Source: Flavobacterium sp. ov086
GTDB taxonomy: Bacteria > Bacteroidota > Bacteroidia > Flavobacteriales > Flavobacteriaceae
Length of the DNA stretch: 64,000 nt
Assembly: GCF_900187965.1 (NCBI RefSeq)
Contig: NZ_FZNL01000022.1
Coordinates: forward strand, 54,674-118,673
Direction of reading: 5' to 3'
In this document: in pieces, positions 42,300-51,809 of the stretch
How the letters are laid out: the number at the start of each line of letters is the position of its first letter
Numbering within the stretch: position 1 is the first letter of the stretch
Made by a program: the position numbers and the translations under genes
Notes under the pieces: model-generated
Seen by the model: only the letters and a program-made list of their open reading frames with translations
What the model was told of the DNA's origin: nothing
Database searches by the model: none

Positions 42300-43382
42300 T
42301 CAGAAGGCAAATTTAAGCTGTACCACAACAGCTTTCTTTTCTTCGGTATTAAGATTACTCAAAGAAATTCCGAGCAATCGGACCGAGTCTCTCATACGTT
42401 CCTGATACAGTAATTCTTCTACTGTTTCGAAAATCAGACTTTTATCTGAAATAAAATAAGGCAATGTTTTGCTTCTGGTTTGTTGGGTAAAGTCGCTGTA
42501 TTTAATCTTAAGCGTTACCGTCTTTCCAGATATATTATGCTTTTTTAATCGTTTTTCTAATGAAATAGCAATTCTGTCCAGTTGTTCCAACATAAAAATT
42601 TCCGAAGATAAATTCACGTCAAAAGTATGTTCCGCCGCAACAGATTTGGTAATACGATCCGATTTTACTTCGCTATTATGAATTCCGCGAACTACTTTAT
42701 AATAAAACGCCCCGGATTTCCCGAAATGCTTCTCCAGAAATTCCTCCGTTTTACTTTTAAGATCTGTTCCCGTAAAAATCCCTAATTGGTACATTTTCTC
42801 CGTCGTTACTTTTCCAACTCCATAAAACTTTCTAATAGGTAATTCTTCTAAAAAAGCTTCAACTTCATCCGGATTTACCGTTTTTTGTCCATTTGGTTTG
42901 TTGACATCACTGGCAATTTTAGCTACGAATTTATTAATCGAAATTCCCGCTGAAGCTGATAATCCAACTTCATTCAAAATTCGCATTCTGATTTCCTGTG
43001 CCAATAAACTCGCGCTTGGATTTCCTTTTTTATTTTGTGTTACATCAAGATAAGCCTCGTCAAGCGAAAGTGGCTCAACCAAATCTGTATAATCGTGAAA
43101 GATTTCATGAATTTTATTCGAAATCTCTTTATACCGATCAAATCTTGGACGGACAAAAATGATTTCAGGACAATACTTTTTTGCCAAAACTCCACTTATG
43201 GCACTTCGGACACCAAATTTTCGGGCTTCGTAACTTGCCGCCGAAACTACTCCTCTATTCTCTGAACCACCAACAGCAACGGGTTTTCCACGTAAAGCCG
43301 GATTATCCATCTGCTCTACCGAAGCATAAAAAGCATCCATGTCAATATGGATAATTTTTCGATATGTAGGTGCATCTGACAT
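42300..43382 (-). CDS. dinB: DNA polymerase IV (Y-family)
   Basis: A 360-residue translesion polymerase. IHIDMDAFYASVEQ near the N-terminus has Asp14 and Asp16, one of them the catalytic metal ligand. SLDEAYLDVT holds the second catalytic Asp-Glu. The HhH region (RKFYGVGKVTTEKMYQLGIFTG) and little-finger domain follow. The tail VVQLKFAF is a candidate clamp-binding motif. The length is standard. It is divergent from the phosphoesterase gene 141 bp away. Confidence 0.96.
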   Translation of the reverse strand: MSDAPTYRKIIHIDMDAFYASVEQMDNPALRGKPVAVGGSENRGVVSAASYEARKFGVRSAISGVLAKKYCPEIIFVRPRFDRYKEISNKIHEIFHDYTDLVEPLSLDEAYLDVTQNKKGNPSASLLAQEIRMRILNEVGLSASAGISINKFVAKIASDVNKPNGQKTVNPDEVEAFLEELPIRKFYGVGKVTTEKMYQLGIFTGTDLKSKTEEFLEKHFGKSGAFYYKVVRGIHNSEVKSDRITKSVAAEHTFDVNLSSEIFMLEQLDRIAISLEKRLKKHNISGKTVTLKIKYSDFTQQTRSKTLPYFISDKSLIFETVEELLYQERMRDSVRLLGISLSNLNTEEKKAVVVQLKFAF

Positions 43383-43490
43383 TATGCAAATTTAAACAGT
43401 AAAAGCAATAAAAAGAACGTCGCTATAGTTATAAATCGTATCAATTTTTAAAGATTCTCAACTTAATGATCTTAAACAAATCATTTTCTT

Positions 43491-43498
43491 TATTTTTG
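43491..43498 (+). promoter_or_regulatory. -7 promoter box of 43523-44257
   Basis: A perfect TATTTTTG lies 25 bp before the ATG. No strong -33 is seen. Confidence 0.5.
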
Positions 43499-43522
43499 TA
43501 CTTCTACACGAAATAAAATAAA

Positions 43523-44257
43523 ATGCGAACATTTGTTATAGGCGACATACATGGTGGATTACGCGCACTTGAGCAAGTGATGAAAAGAGCCGAAATTACG
43601 ACTGAAGATACTCTCATATTTTTAGGTGATTATGTGGATGGATGGAGCCAGTCGCCACAAGTAATTGACTACCTAATTGACTTAAAAAGCAAGCAGAACT
43701 GTATTTGCATTAAAGGAAATCACGATGATCTATTGTTGTCGTGGTTTAGAAACGAAACCGAAGAAATTGACGAAACTTCGTGGTACAAACATGGTGGTGA
43801 AGCAACGGTATTGGCATACCAAAAAGTAAGCGAAGAAACAATCAAAATTCATATTGCGTTTTTAGAATCACTGGAAGATTATTATCTGGACGAAGAAAAT
43901 CGTTTATATATTCATGCCGGCTTTACAAACGTTAATGGTATCACTTATGAATATTTCCCAAAATTATTCTTCTGGGACAGAACGCTATGGGAAACTGCAC
44001 TTTCATTAGATCCAAATCTAAAAGAGGGCGACATGTTTTATCCTAAACGCTTTACCTTATACAAAGAAATCTTTATTGGTCACACCCCTGTAACCCGAAT
44101 TGGCGAAACTGTTCCGGTACAAAAAGCCAATGTTTGGAATGTAGATACTGGTGCCGCCTTTAGAGGTCCGCTCACAATATTGAATGTCGAAACCAAAGAA
44201 TTCTGGCAAAGCGAACCGTTAAATGAATTGTATTTTGACGAAAAAGGTAGGAATTAA
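43523..44257 (+). CDS. calcineurin-like metallophosphatase (Ser/Thr phosphatase family)
   Basis: A 244-residue cytoplasmic metallophosphoesterase. GDIHGGLRALEQV (metal Asp and His), FLGDYVDGWSQS (GDxVDRG-type, here GDYVDGW), KGNHDD (GNHD/E), HAGFTNV and FIGHTPVTRIG (GHT) are all in order. This is the pattern of PPP-type or bis(5'-nucleosyl)-tetraphosphatase-type enzymes; the substrate is not defined. It precedes a small outer membrane protein gene by 52 bp. Confidence 0.92.
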   Translation: MRTFVIGDIHGGLRALEQVMKRAEITTEDTLIFLGDYVDGWSQSPQVIDYLIDLKSKQNCICIKGNHDDLLLSWFRNETEEIDETSWYKHGGEATVLAYQKVSEETIKIHIAFLESLEDYYLDEENRLYIHAGFTNVNGITYEYFPKLFFWDRTLWETALSLDPNLKEGDMFYPKRFTLYKEIFIGHTPVTRIGETVPVQKANVWNVDTGAAFRGPLTILNVETKEFWQSEPLNELYFDEKGRN

Positions 44258-44269
44258 TCTATAAAAAAC

Positions 44270-44277
44270 TATTTTTG
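44270..44277 (+). promoter_or_regulatory. -7 promoter box of 44310-44831
   Basis: A perfect TATTTTTG lies 33 bp before the ATG; no clear -33 element is visible. Confidence 0.45.
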
Positions 44278-44309
44278 CACTTTAAAAAAAATAATTAATA
44301 TTTAAGTTT

Positions 44310-44831
44310 ATGAAAAAGATCATCACACTTTTGTTTTTAGCATCATTTGGATTTGTACAAGCACAACAGGCCTTTAAAGGAAAAGGAGATATTAAAGTTA
44401 ACGTAGGCGCTAACCTTCAAGACGGTGGTTCAGGAATTCAGGGATCAGTGGATTTTGGTTTAGGAGAAAATTTCTCTTTTGGTTTTGTTACTAATTATTT
44501 ATTAGGCGTTGATAATTTTAATGGTTTCTATCACGATAATTCTTATAATGATTACAAACCTGATTTCAGTGATCGTTTTGATGCTAAAGCAAGAATTAAT
44601 GCTAATTTAAGCAGCGTTATTGGTGTTGACCAATTAGACGTTTATCCAGGTTTAAGTTTAGGATTACATAATTTTGGTGGTCACGTTGGTGGTCGTTATT
44701 TCTTTACTGACGGATTTGGTGTTTTCACAGAAATTGGATTCCCAATCGCAAAATATGGTAATAATGATGGTGTATTCGATCATTTAAATAATCAAACTAC
44801 TTTTAGTTTAGGAGCTTCTTTTAATTTATAA
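44310..44831 (+). CDS. small outer membrane barrel protein
   Basis: A 173-residue exported protein with signal peptide ending FVQAQQ. The mature part alternates hydrophobic and glycine residues in about eight strands (FKGKGDIKVNVGANL, GIQGSVDFGLGENFSFGFVTNYLLG, AKARINANLSSVIG, GLHNFGGHVGGRYFFTDGFGVFTEIGFPIA, TTFSLGASFNL), consistent with a small barrel; related proteins carry DUF6646-type annotation. The end SFNL is strand-like. Function unknown. Confidence 0.72.
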   Translation: MKKIITLLFLASFGFVQAQQAFKGKGDIKVNVGANLQDGGSGIQGSVDFGLGENFSFGFVTNYLLGVDNFNGFYHDNSYNDYKPDFSDRFDAKARINANLSSVIGVDQLDVYPGLSLGLHNFGGHVGGRYFFTDGFGVFTEIGFPIAKYGNNDGVFDHLNNQTTFSLGASFNL

Positions 44832-44856
44832 GAGTTATTTAACCGTAAAGAACACA

Positions 44857-44876
44857 ATCCCGATAGCTATCGGGAT
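44857..44876. repeat. perfect 20-bp palindrome
   Basis: ATCCCGATAGCTATCGGGAT is a perfect palindrome set in GCAAAG-type repeat sequence (44842-44925). A degenerate copy is at 34027-34046. It is not a terminator because no T run follows. Confidence 0.75.
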
Positions 44877-44936
44877 ACGCAAAGTTCGCGATGTATTTCT
44901 TGCAAAATCGCAGAGACGCAAAGCACTATAAATAAT

Positions 44937-44966
44937 AAAAACCGCCTGATTGGGCGGTTTTTTTAT
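44937..44966. terminator. terminator between 44831 and 44987
   Basis: The stem AAAACCGCC/GGGCGGTTTT with a short loop CTGATTG and a following T run separates two converging genes. Confidence 0.9.
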
Positions 44967-44986
44967 TTTCTATACACAGAGAAAAA

Positions 44987-45874
44987 CTACTTGCTTAACA
45001 AAATACTCCAATTTGCTCCGCTGTAAACTTTATACTTTTCAGAGAAACTTCCCTGATTTACTGCCAATGAAAAATTCAAAAGGCTGTTAAAGTAGCAAAC
45101 ATCAGTACCAACCGGAACTTCTCCAAAAGTGTGTACAAATTTTAATTTTCCGTCATATACTTTTTTGGCTCCATTGAAAATTTGGATTTTAACCACATCT
45201 CCCGCTTTCAAATCTAGATTAGCGAATGTCTTTTTGTCAACGTTTGTCCAGACATTTCCGTATTGAATGTCTAAAATTGGAATTCCACCTTTGATGATTC
45301 CTTTTTCGAAAACCGGTTTTTGGTATTCAATTTTCACTACTTCATTTGGCAATTTTGGCCCAACTTCTTCAAAAGTAATTGTTTTTGACGCTAAACGAGC
45401 TCCTGTAAAAGCATAAACATCACGACCGTGAAACGTATAAGATTCATTTGAATTCTGGCGACGGTTTTTTACTTCATCAATTTCACGAACTTCCTGAATC
45501 CCTAATTGTTCTGCGATTAAAGTTAAAGTTCCATTATCCGGAGTCACAAAATAATGTCCAGATTTAGTCAATAAAACAACTGAATGTCTTGAAGTTCCAA
45601 CTCCCGGATCACAAACCGAAACAAAAACAGTTCCCGCAGGATAGTATTGAGCCGTTTGCGACAAACGGTATGCTGCTTCCCAAATATTAAATGCCGGGAT
45701 TTCATGTGTTACATCAAATATTTTCAAATCGGTTGAAACTCCCATCGCAACTCCTTTCATAGCAGATACTGCCCCATCTTTCAAACCAAAATCTGATTGA
45801 AAAACCAATACGTTATTTTGCGAAAATCCATTGAATGTAATAGCACACAAAAAAAGTAATAATCGTAATTTCAT
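44987..45874 (-). CDS. exported SAM hydroxide adenosyltransferase family protein
   Basis: A 295-residue protein of the fluorinase/chlorinase/DUF62 family, which hydrolyses S-adenosylmethionine to adenosine and methionine or uses halide. VLVFQSDFGLKDGAVSAMKGVAMGV is the SAM-binding start, VFVSVCDPGVGTSRHSVVL and YFVTPDNGTLTLI are signature blocks, and the C-terminal beta domain follows. The N-terminus is a signal peptide (MKLRLLLFLCAITFNGFSQ), unusual because SAM is cytoplasmic. Export of this enzyme is therefore notable. A -7 box lies upstream. Confidence 0.9.
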   Translation of the reverse strand: MKLRLLLFLCAITFNGFSQNNVLVFQSDFGLKDGAVSAMKGVAMGVSTDLKIFDVTHEIPAFNIWEAAYRLSQTAQYYPAGTVFVSVCDPGVGTSRHSVVLLTKSGHYFVTPDNGTLTLIAEQLGIQEVREIDEVKNRRQNSNESYTFHGRDVYAFTGARLASKTITFEEVGPKLPNEVVKIEYQKPVFEKGIIKGGIPILDIQYGNVWTNVDKKTFANLDLKAGDVVKIQIFNGAKKVYDGKLKFVHTFGEVPVGTDVCYFNSLLNFSLAVNQGSFSEKYKVYSGANWSILLSK

Positions 45875-45897
45875 TTTTTATCTTTTTAAATTTTACG

Positions 45898-45905
45898 CAA
45901 AGATA
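45898..45905 (-). promoter_or_regulatory. -7 promoter box of the SAM hydroxide gene
   Basis: On the reverse strand this reads TATCTTTG, a perfect TAnnTTTG, 23 bp before the ATG. Confidence 0.5.
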
Positions 45906-46088
45906 TTTCATTAAACTTAAAAATTGACACCATGAACTTAGAAAAAACAAGATTTTATAAATCGATTTTGATTATTTACAATTACATTTGCATTTTATTC
46001 TTAAACCCATCTAATTAGTAGACAAATACCTCTTTTCACTATTTAGATCGAAGAATATTATAATATCATCCAAAACCAAATTTTATCA

Positions 46089-48743
46089 ATGAGAAAAAAA
46101 CTAAAAATCGTAATAACAGCAATTATTACTTTGTCAAGTACTTTGTTTTATGCACAAAACCACGAAATAAAAGGAACAATTACAAATGAAAGCGGGAATC
46201 CGTTAGAGTTTGCTACCGTTCTTATCAAGGGAACTCAGATTAATGCTATTAGTAATGCTTTAGGGAAATTTACTTTAAATTCTACAACAAATAACCCTAC
46301 ACTTGTCATATCGCTATTTGGCTATCAAACAAAAGAAGTCGTGGCAAAAGATCATTTTGTAGATATTCAATTGGCTCTGGAAAACAATAGTCTTGACGAA
46401 ATTGTGGTTGTTGGAAGCAGAAATCCCAAGAAAAGTAAACTTGAAACTGCTGTTCCTGTTGATGTGGTAAACTTGGCAAAAATCAGAAATATAACGCCGC
46501 AGACTACGACAAATGATATCTTAACATATATGATTCCGTCTTTTAACTCCAACAGGCAATCTTCATCTGACGGAACAGAACATATCGATCCGGCTTCTTT
46601 GAGAGGTTTAGGTCCTGATCAGGTTTTGGTTTTGGTAAATGGAAAAAGAAGACATACAACGTCATTGGTAAATTATCAAAATACAGTTGGAAACGGTTCT
46701 GTTGGTACAGATTTAAGTGCAATTCCGGCTTCGTCGATCAAACGAATTGAGGTTTTGCGCGATGGTGCAGCAGCACAATATGGTTCTGATGCGATTGCGG
46801 GTGTAATCAATTTGGTTTTAAAAGACAATGCAGGTCTTGAAGTAAATGCAACTTATGGTTCAACATCCCGAGATGATGGGCAAACTACAAATGTGAACTT
46901 AAACTATGGGGCAAAAATTGGCAACAAAGGCGGTTTCATCAACTTAACAGGTGAATTCAATAACCGTGAAAAGACCAATCGTTCACAAAATAACAACCTG
47001 ATTATCTTTGATCAGTCTGCAGAAGGCAATTTCTTTGCTTATGATTTTGCCGATAATCCGGCGCAATCCCGTCAAATTGATGATAATTTATTAGCACAAA
47101 ACGGATTAAAACGTGACGATTTCAATTTTCAAATTGGAGATGCTAAAATCAAAAACATTCAGGGATTCTTTAATACTTCTATTCCATTAAACGACCAAAT
47201 TGAGTTTTATGCATTTGGAGGTGTGAGCCACAGAAACGGAACCGGTTACGGTTTTAGACGTTTACCAAGCGAAACGGAGAATGTTGTAGCTTCTATTTTT
47301 CCTTTTGGATTTCAACCGGAACTAAATTCTGTTGTGACAGATCTTTCTTCTTCTGTTGGTTTTAAATTTAAGTTTGGCGAATGGAAACTGGATGTGAGTA
47401 ATACTATCGGAGAAAACAAATTTATCTATGAAGTTTCAAACACAAACAATGTTTCTTTAGGCGATAATAGCCCAACCGATTTCAAGGCCGGAAATCACTC
47501 TTTCCTGCAAAACACAGTAAATGCTGATATTTCAAGATTATACAAAGATGTTTTTAATGGTTTGAATGTTGCTTTTGGAGGTGAATATCGCTTCGAAAAA
47601 TACAAAATTGTTCCTGGTGAAGAAGCTTCTTATGTTGACGGCGGAGCACAATCGTTTCCAGGATTTTCTCCTTTGAATGCTGTAAATGAAAACAGAAATA
47701 GTGTTGGCGTTTATGCAGATGTTGAAGCTGATGTTACGGAGAAATTATTAATTGGAGTTGCCGGTCGTTACGAGGATTTCACTGATTTTGGAAACACCAT
47801 TAACGGAAAATTATCTTTGAGATATAAAATCTTAGACAACCTTTTTGTTCGTGGAGCAATTAGCACAGGTTTTAGAGCACCTTCATTACACCAGCAATTC
47901 TTCAATAATATTGCAACCGATGTTGTTGACGGGCAACTTTTAAATTCTGGTATTTTTAGAAATGACAGTCAAGTAGCAAAAGAACTTGGAATTCCAAAAT
48001 TAAAAGAGGAAACTTCCAGAAACTACAGTTTTGGTATTGTTTATTCTCCAACGAAAAAACTACATATTACAGCTGATTACTATCATATTAGAATTGACAA
48101 TAGAATTATCCTAACCGGAAATTTAGGAAATGATGCTTATGGAGAACCCGTTCCGGCGCTTCGTGATTTATTTGCTCAATACGGTGCTCAAACGGGTCGT
48201 TTCTTTACTAATGCGATCAATACTACTACAAATGGTATTGATGTTGTTATTGATTATGATATGAACGTTGGTCAGGGAAAAATGAATCTGTCATTATTGT
48301 ATAATTACAACGACAACAAGGTTGATGATCAATTGAATAATATTCCGCCATTGTTTATTGGTCAGGAAGATGTTTATTATGGTCCTCAGGAAAGAAGTCT
48401 AATCGAAACAAATACTCCTAAACACAAAGGAACTTTTGCTGTAAACTATAGTTTGACAAAATGGAATTTCTTATTGAGAAATACTTATTTTGGAGAAGTA
48501 ATTCGTGATGGTTTCCCTTTTGGAGGAATCCAGAAACACAACGGAAAAGTGGTTACAGATTTGACTGTTGCATACAAAATAACTCCAAAAATTCAGATTG
48601 CTTTGGGAGCAAACAACTTATTTGACATTTTCCCGGACAAACAAATTTATGAAAACAGTTATTACGGAGTGTTTAAATATGCGCCGGTGCAAATGGGAAC
48701 TACAGGGGCTTATTATTTTGGTCGTATGAGTTTTAGTTTGTAG
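46089..48743 (+). CDS. TonB-dependent receptor
   Basis: An 884-residue outer membrane receptor. A signal peptide (ending FYAQ) is followed by a carboxypeptidase-regulatory-like beta domain (about 25-105: IKGTITNESGNPLEFATVLIKGT...), a plug (110-235: NDILTYMIPSFNSN, DPASLRGLGPDQVLVLVNGKRRH, IPASSIKRIEVLRDGAAAQYGSDAIAGVINLVL) and a 22-strand-type barrel. YNYNDNKVDDQLN and a final strand TTGAYYFGRMSFSL complete it. The substrate is unknown; no SusD neighbour is present, so this is not a polysaccharide-utilisation pair. No siderophore cues are visible. Confidence 0.96.
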   Translation: MRKKLKIVITAIITLSSTLFYAQNHEIKGTITNESGNPLEFATVLIKGTQINAISNALGKFTLNSTTNNPTLVISLFGYQTKEVVAKDHFVDIQLALENNSLDEIVVVGSRNPKKSKLETAVPVDVVNLAKIRNITPQTTTNDILTYMIPSFNSNRQSSSDGTEHIDPASLRGLGPDQVLVLVNGKRRHTTSLVNYQNTVGNGSVGTDLSAIPASSIKRIEVLRDGAAAQYGSDAIAGVINLVLKDNAGLEVNATYGSTSRDDGQTTNVNLNYGAKIGNKGGFINLTGEFNNREKTNRSQNNNLIIFDQSAEGNFFAYDFADNPAQSRQIDDNLLAQNGLKRDDFNFQIGDAKIKNIQGFFNTSIPLNDQIEFYAFGGVSHRNGTGYGFRRLPSETENVVASIFPFGFQPELNSVVTDLSSSVGFKFKFGEWKLDVSNTIGENKFIYEVSNTNNVSLGDNSPTDFKAGNHSFLQNTVNADISRLYKDVFNGLNVAFGGEYRFEKYKIVPGEEASYVDGGAQSFPGFSPLNAVNENRNSVGVYADVEADVTEKLLIGVAGRYEDFTDFGNTINGKLSLRYKILDNLFVRGAISTGFRAPSLHQQFFNNIATDVVDGQLLNSGIFRNDSQVAKELGIPKLKEETSRNYSFGIVYSPTKKLHITADYYHIRIDNRIILTGNLGNDAYGEPVPALRDLFAQYGAQTGRFFTNAINTTTNGIDVVIDYDMNVGQGKMNLSLLYNYNDNKVDDQLNNIPPLFIGQEDVYYGPQERSLIETNTPKHKGTFAVNYSLTKWNFLLRNTYFGEVIRDGFPFGGIQKHNGKVVTDLTVAYKITPKIQIALGANNLFDIFPDKQIYENSYYGVFKYAPVQMGTTGAYYFGRMSFSL

Positions 48744-48836
48744 AAATTTAACCGCAAAGTGCACAAAGTTTTTCGCAGAGTTCATTTTAAACCATATAAG
48801 TTATATAAGTAAATTTAAGTTTTTTGGTTAAACGAT

Positions 48837-48902
48837 TGTCATCCTGAGCGAAGTCGAAGGCTTATGAAACGTGACAGGCTTCGACTCCGCTCAGCCAGAC
48901 AA
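48837..48902. repeat. imperfect inverted repeat related to 9123-9199
   Basis: TGTCATCCTGAGCGAAGTCG on the left and GGCTTCGACTCCGCTCAGCC on the right (48877-48896) share the core CTGAGCGAAGTCGAAG with the perfect repeat at 9123. It is preceded by GCAAAG and ACTTATATG-type words (48752-48826). Confidence 0.75.
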
Positions 48903-48925
48903 CTAGAACTTCTCGTAAATCTTCA

Positions 48926-48960
48926 CAAAAAAAGCCTCGCATATTGCGAGGCTTTTCATT
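48926..48960. terminator. terminator between TonB receptor and M4 peptidase
   Basis: The stem AAAAGCCTCGCA/TGCGAGGCTTTT with loop TAT is followed by a T-rich tail between converging genes. Confidence 0.92.
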
Positions 48961-49025
48961 TTACTAATTCAATTTAAGATTTCAGTTCTGGTTTTCAAGA
49001 TCAAACTGAAAACTGCAACTGAAAA

Positions 49026-51809
49026 CTATTTCTTCACGAATTTCTTCACGATTTTTTTGTCGCCTTTAGTTAATTCGATGATATAAATTCCGGTGCTCAA
49101 ATTGCTTACATCAACAAGATTTCCAGAAAGTTGGCCTACGCAAAGTTGCTGACCTAAGGTGTTTATAATTCTAAACGAATATCCATCACTGTTTGCAAAT
49201 GAAACGTTCAATTCGCCTTCAACCGGATTTGGATACAAAGCAAAACTTGAAGTTTCAACTGTTTCAACTAATCCTGCAGTGATTTCCGGAGTTGTAATTC
49301 CTCCTGAAGCAGCTATGTTAATAGAATAATCTTCTACTTGTCCGTAAGAGAAAGTCTCACAAGATGTTGGGATTCCGTTGTATTTCATAGAAACTCTAAC
49401 TCTGGTAGTTCCAAGAGCTGCCGTTGCCGGAATTGTGATTGTTCCTGTTACCGGAGTTGTTGTAGATGCAGATTTTGTCCAAACTGTTTCGCCTGAATCT
49501 GCAAAATCGCCATCTTGGTTATAGTCAATAAAAACAGCATATCCTTCGCTATAAACAGATGAAGTCCATGTTGGTGTAATTGTTATCGTATAAGCAGTTC
49601 CTCTTGTTGCATTTGTAGAAGTAGCCGTAAAATCTTCATACCCGGTTGTTGCTGTAGAAGTTTTACTAATTGTTCCAAAAACAACTTTCCCAATTCTTTC
49701 ATCCGTTGCGCTATTCCCTTTCGAAGTACAATACGTTACTGAAGCAGCAGTTGTAGTAACATTTACAGCATTACTCTCTGTTGAAACATTTCCTGCAGCA
49801 TCTTTAGCTTTTACAGTAAAAGTATAAGCGGTTAAAGCTGTTAATCCAGTTACAGTATAACTCGTTGTTGTAGAAGAACCTTTGAGAGTTGTTCCTTGAT
49901 AAATATCATATCCTGTTACGGCTACATTATCTGTAGATGCTGTCCATGTTAAATTAGTTGTTGTTCCCGTTGTTCCCGCAGCAGCAAGATTAGTTGGAGC
50001 GCTTGGAGCAACTGTATCTGTCGATCCTGAATATGCAGCACCAATACCTACAGCGTAAAATGCATTTGTTGTTGCAATAACTTCGGCAGAACCTGCCCCA
50101 TACAAGTCAATAGCTGATTGTATTCCAGAAGTTCTTGCATTTGCATAAGTAGAGTTAGATGTTAAATACACATCTTCTAAACGAAAAGCAATCAGTGCTG
50201 CCTTATCAATCGTGATTCCGGTTACGTTGTAAGCGTTTCCAATATCATTTGTTCCTGTTTTACCTACAGACAAGATATAAAACCAGTGATTTAATACACC
50301 TGAGTTGGTATGAACTCCACATTGGTCATTATTATTTGTTGGTGTACAATTTACATTAACCCAATAAGTTCCGCCGTAAGTATCCGGTTGTCCTTCAGAA
50401 TTTGGATCGCTCATCGAACGCAAAGCAAGATGTCCGCTTCTTCTTTCGATATCTTCACCTACTAACCAAGTCGATTTTGTTGGTGCAGCACGATATTCAA
50501 TACAAGCGCCCCAAATATCAGAGAAAGCTTCGTTCATCGCTCCGGACTCTTTTTGATAAGCCAAATTTGCAGTATAAGTACAAACAGCATGACCAATTTC
50601 GTGCCCTGCAACATCCATTGCTGTTAAGATATCAAACCCTCCAGTTCCGGTTCCATCGCCATAAGTCATAACACTTCCGTTCCAGAATGCATTATTATTA
50701 TCCGGATATCCTGCCGCAACTAAATTATAGTGAACATAACTTTTGATTTTTGCTCCGGCATTGTCATAACTATTTCTTCCGTGTACGGCTGACCAATAAT
50801 CATACGTCATTTCGGCTCCCCAATGTGCATCAAGTGCTCCATTGTCTTTGTTGGTATTATTATACTCGGCCGCTGTCCAGTTATTATCAGCATCAGTAAA
50901 ATTTGTTGTTGGATAAGTTGCTGTTTTTGCAGAGTTGTAAGTCTGAACTCCGTTTCCACGGGTACCATCAGATAAAATATACGAAGATCCGCTTAATGTT
51001 GTCTGAATAGTTTGAGTTCCGCTATAACGCGTCGCTGCATTTGCGGCAACAATTGCTACTTTTGAAGTTGGAGCATTGTTTTGCACTTTGGCTGCAGCCG
51101 AAATTAATCTGCCATGACTATTTTCGTTAAGATGTTTTATTGTTGCATTATAAAACAGCGCTTCTCCTGTTTGTGCATCGATATAAAGATCACCACGACT
51201 CAACGGTTTTGTAGCGTATATATCAAACTTATAGGCTAAACGTACTTTATCACTTTTTCTTTCTTTTCCTTGTTCGTCCATTGCAGGAAGCAAAACAAGT
51301 TCTCCTTTTGGTTTTTGGTAATCCATTGCGGCAGCATCTGCAGGAGTCTCCCATAAATACTGTTTTGCTCCTATATGAGCAACTGCTCTGTCAAAAGCGG
51401 CCTGACTTGATAATTTAGGAGCTGTTTTAGCATTTTCGATAGCATAAAACTCTCCATTCATCGAAACTACTTTTCCGCCTTTGGAATGTATGGTGTAATT
51501 GGCAAATTCAACTTTGACTCCTTGTTCATACAATTGAAACTTTTCATGCGTAAAACCTTCTTTGTCTGATTCTTTTTTAATCTTCGAAAAAGACTGATTT
51601 GCTTTTAAACCCAATTGTTCTTTAAAAACAGTATTATAATCTGTTTCCTTGTAAGTGGATTTTTCACTAAATGTGATTAAACTCGGCTGGCCATTTTCCG
51701 AGATACTTTTTTGAGCTACTCTTTTGTCGGTAGTCTGTGCAAATCCGGATAGCGAAAATGTAAGAATAACAACGGTTCCTGCCATAATTTTTGGTAGTTT
51801 TCTTTCCAT
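49026..51809 (-). CDS. M4-family metallopeptidase with T9SS sorting domain
   Basis: A 927-residue secreted protease. A signal peptide (ending GFAQ) is followed by a fungalysin/thermolysin propeptide (about 55-170), then the M4 catalytic domain with HEIGH (His403, Glu404, His407) and Glu427 in NEAFSD. A fibronectin type III repeat (about 600-690: APSAPTNLAAAGTTGTTTNLTWT) and a GEVED-type beta domain (about 700-835) follow. The last 70 residues are a type A T9SS C-terminal domain (ALYPNPVEGELNVSF... VKKFVKK), which directs export through the Por machinery. The protein is degradative or nutritional. Confidence 0.95.
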   Translation of the reverse strand: MERKLPKIMAGTVVILTFSLSGFAQTTDKRVAQKSISENGQPSLITFSEKSTYKETDYNTVFKEQLGLKANQSFSKIKKESDKEGFTHEKFQLYEQGVKVEFANYTIHSKGGKVVSMNGEFYAIENAKTAPKLSSQAAFDRAVAHIGAKQYLWETPADAAAMDYQKPKGELVLLPAMDEQGKERKSDKVRLAYKFDIYATKPLSRGDLYIDAQTGEALFYNATIKHLNENSHGRLISAAAKVQNNAPTSKVAIVAANAATRYSGTQTIQTTLSGSSYILSDGTRGNGVQTYNSAKTATYPTTNFTDADNNWTAAEYNNTNKDNGALDAHWGAEMTYDYWSAVHGRNSYDNAGAKIKSYVHYNLVAAGYPDNNNAFWNGSVMTYGDGTGTGGFDILTAMDVAGHEIGHAVCTYTANLAYQKESGAMNEAFSDIWGACIEYRAAPTKSTWLVGEDIERRSGHLALRSMSDPNSEGQPDTYGGTYWVNVNCTPTNNNDQCGVHTNSGVLNHWFYILSVGKTGTNDIGNAYNVTGITIDKAALIAFRLEDVYLTSNSTYANARTSGIQSAIDLYGAGSAEVIATTNAFYAVGIGAAYSGSTDTVAPSAPTNLAAAGTTGTTTNLTWTASTDNVAVTGYDIYQGTTLKGSSTTTSYTVTGLTALTAYTFTVKAKDAAGNVSTESNAVNVTTTAASVTYCTSKGNSATDERIGKVVFGTISKTSTATTGYEDFTATSTNATRGTAYTITITPTWTSSVYSEGYAVFIDYNQDGDFADSGETVWTKSASTTTPVTGTITIPATAALGTTRVRVSMKYNGIPTSCETFSYGQVEDYSINIAASGGITTPEITAGLVETVETSSFALYPNPVEGELNVSFANSDGYSFRIINTLGQQLCVGQLSGNLVDVSNLSTGIYIIELTKGDKKIVKKFVKK

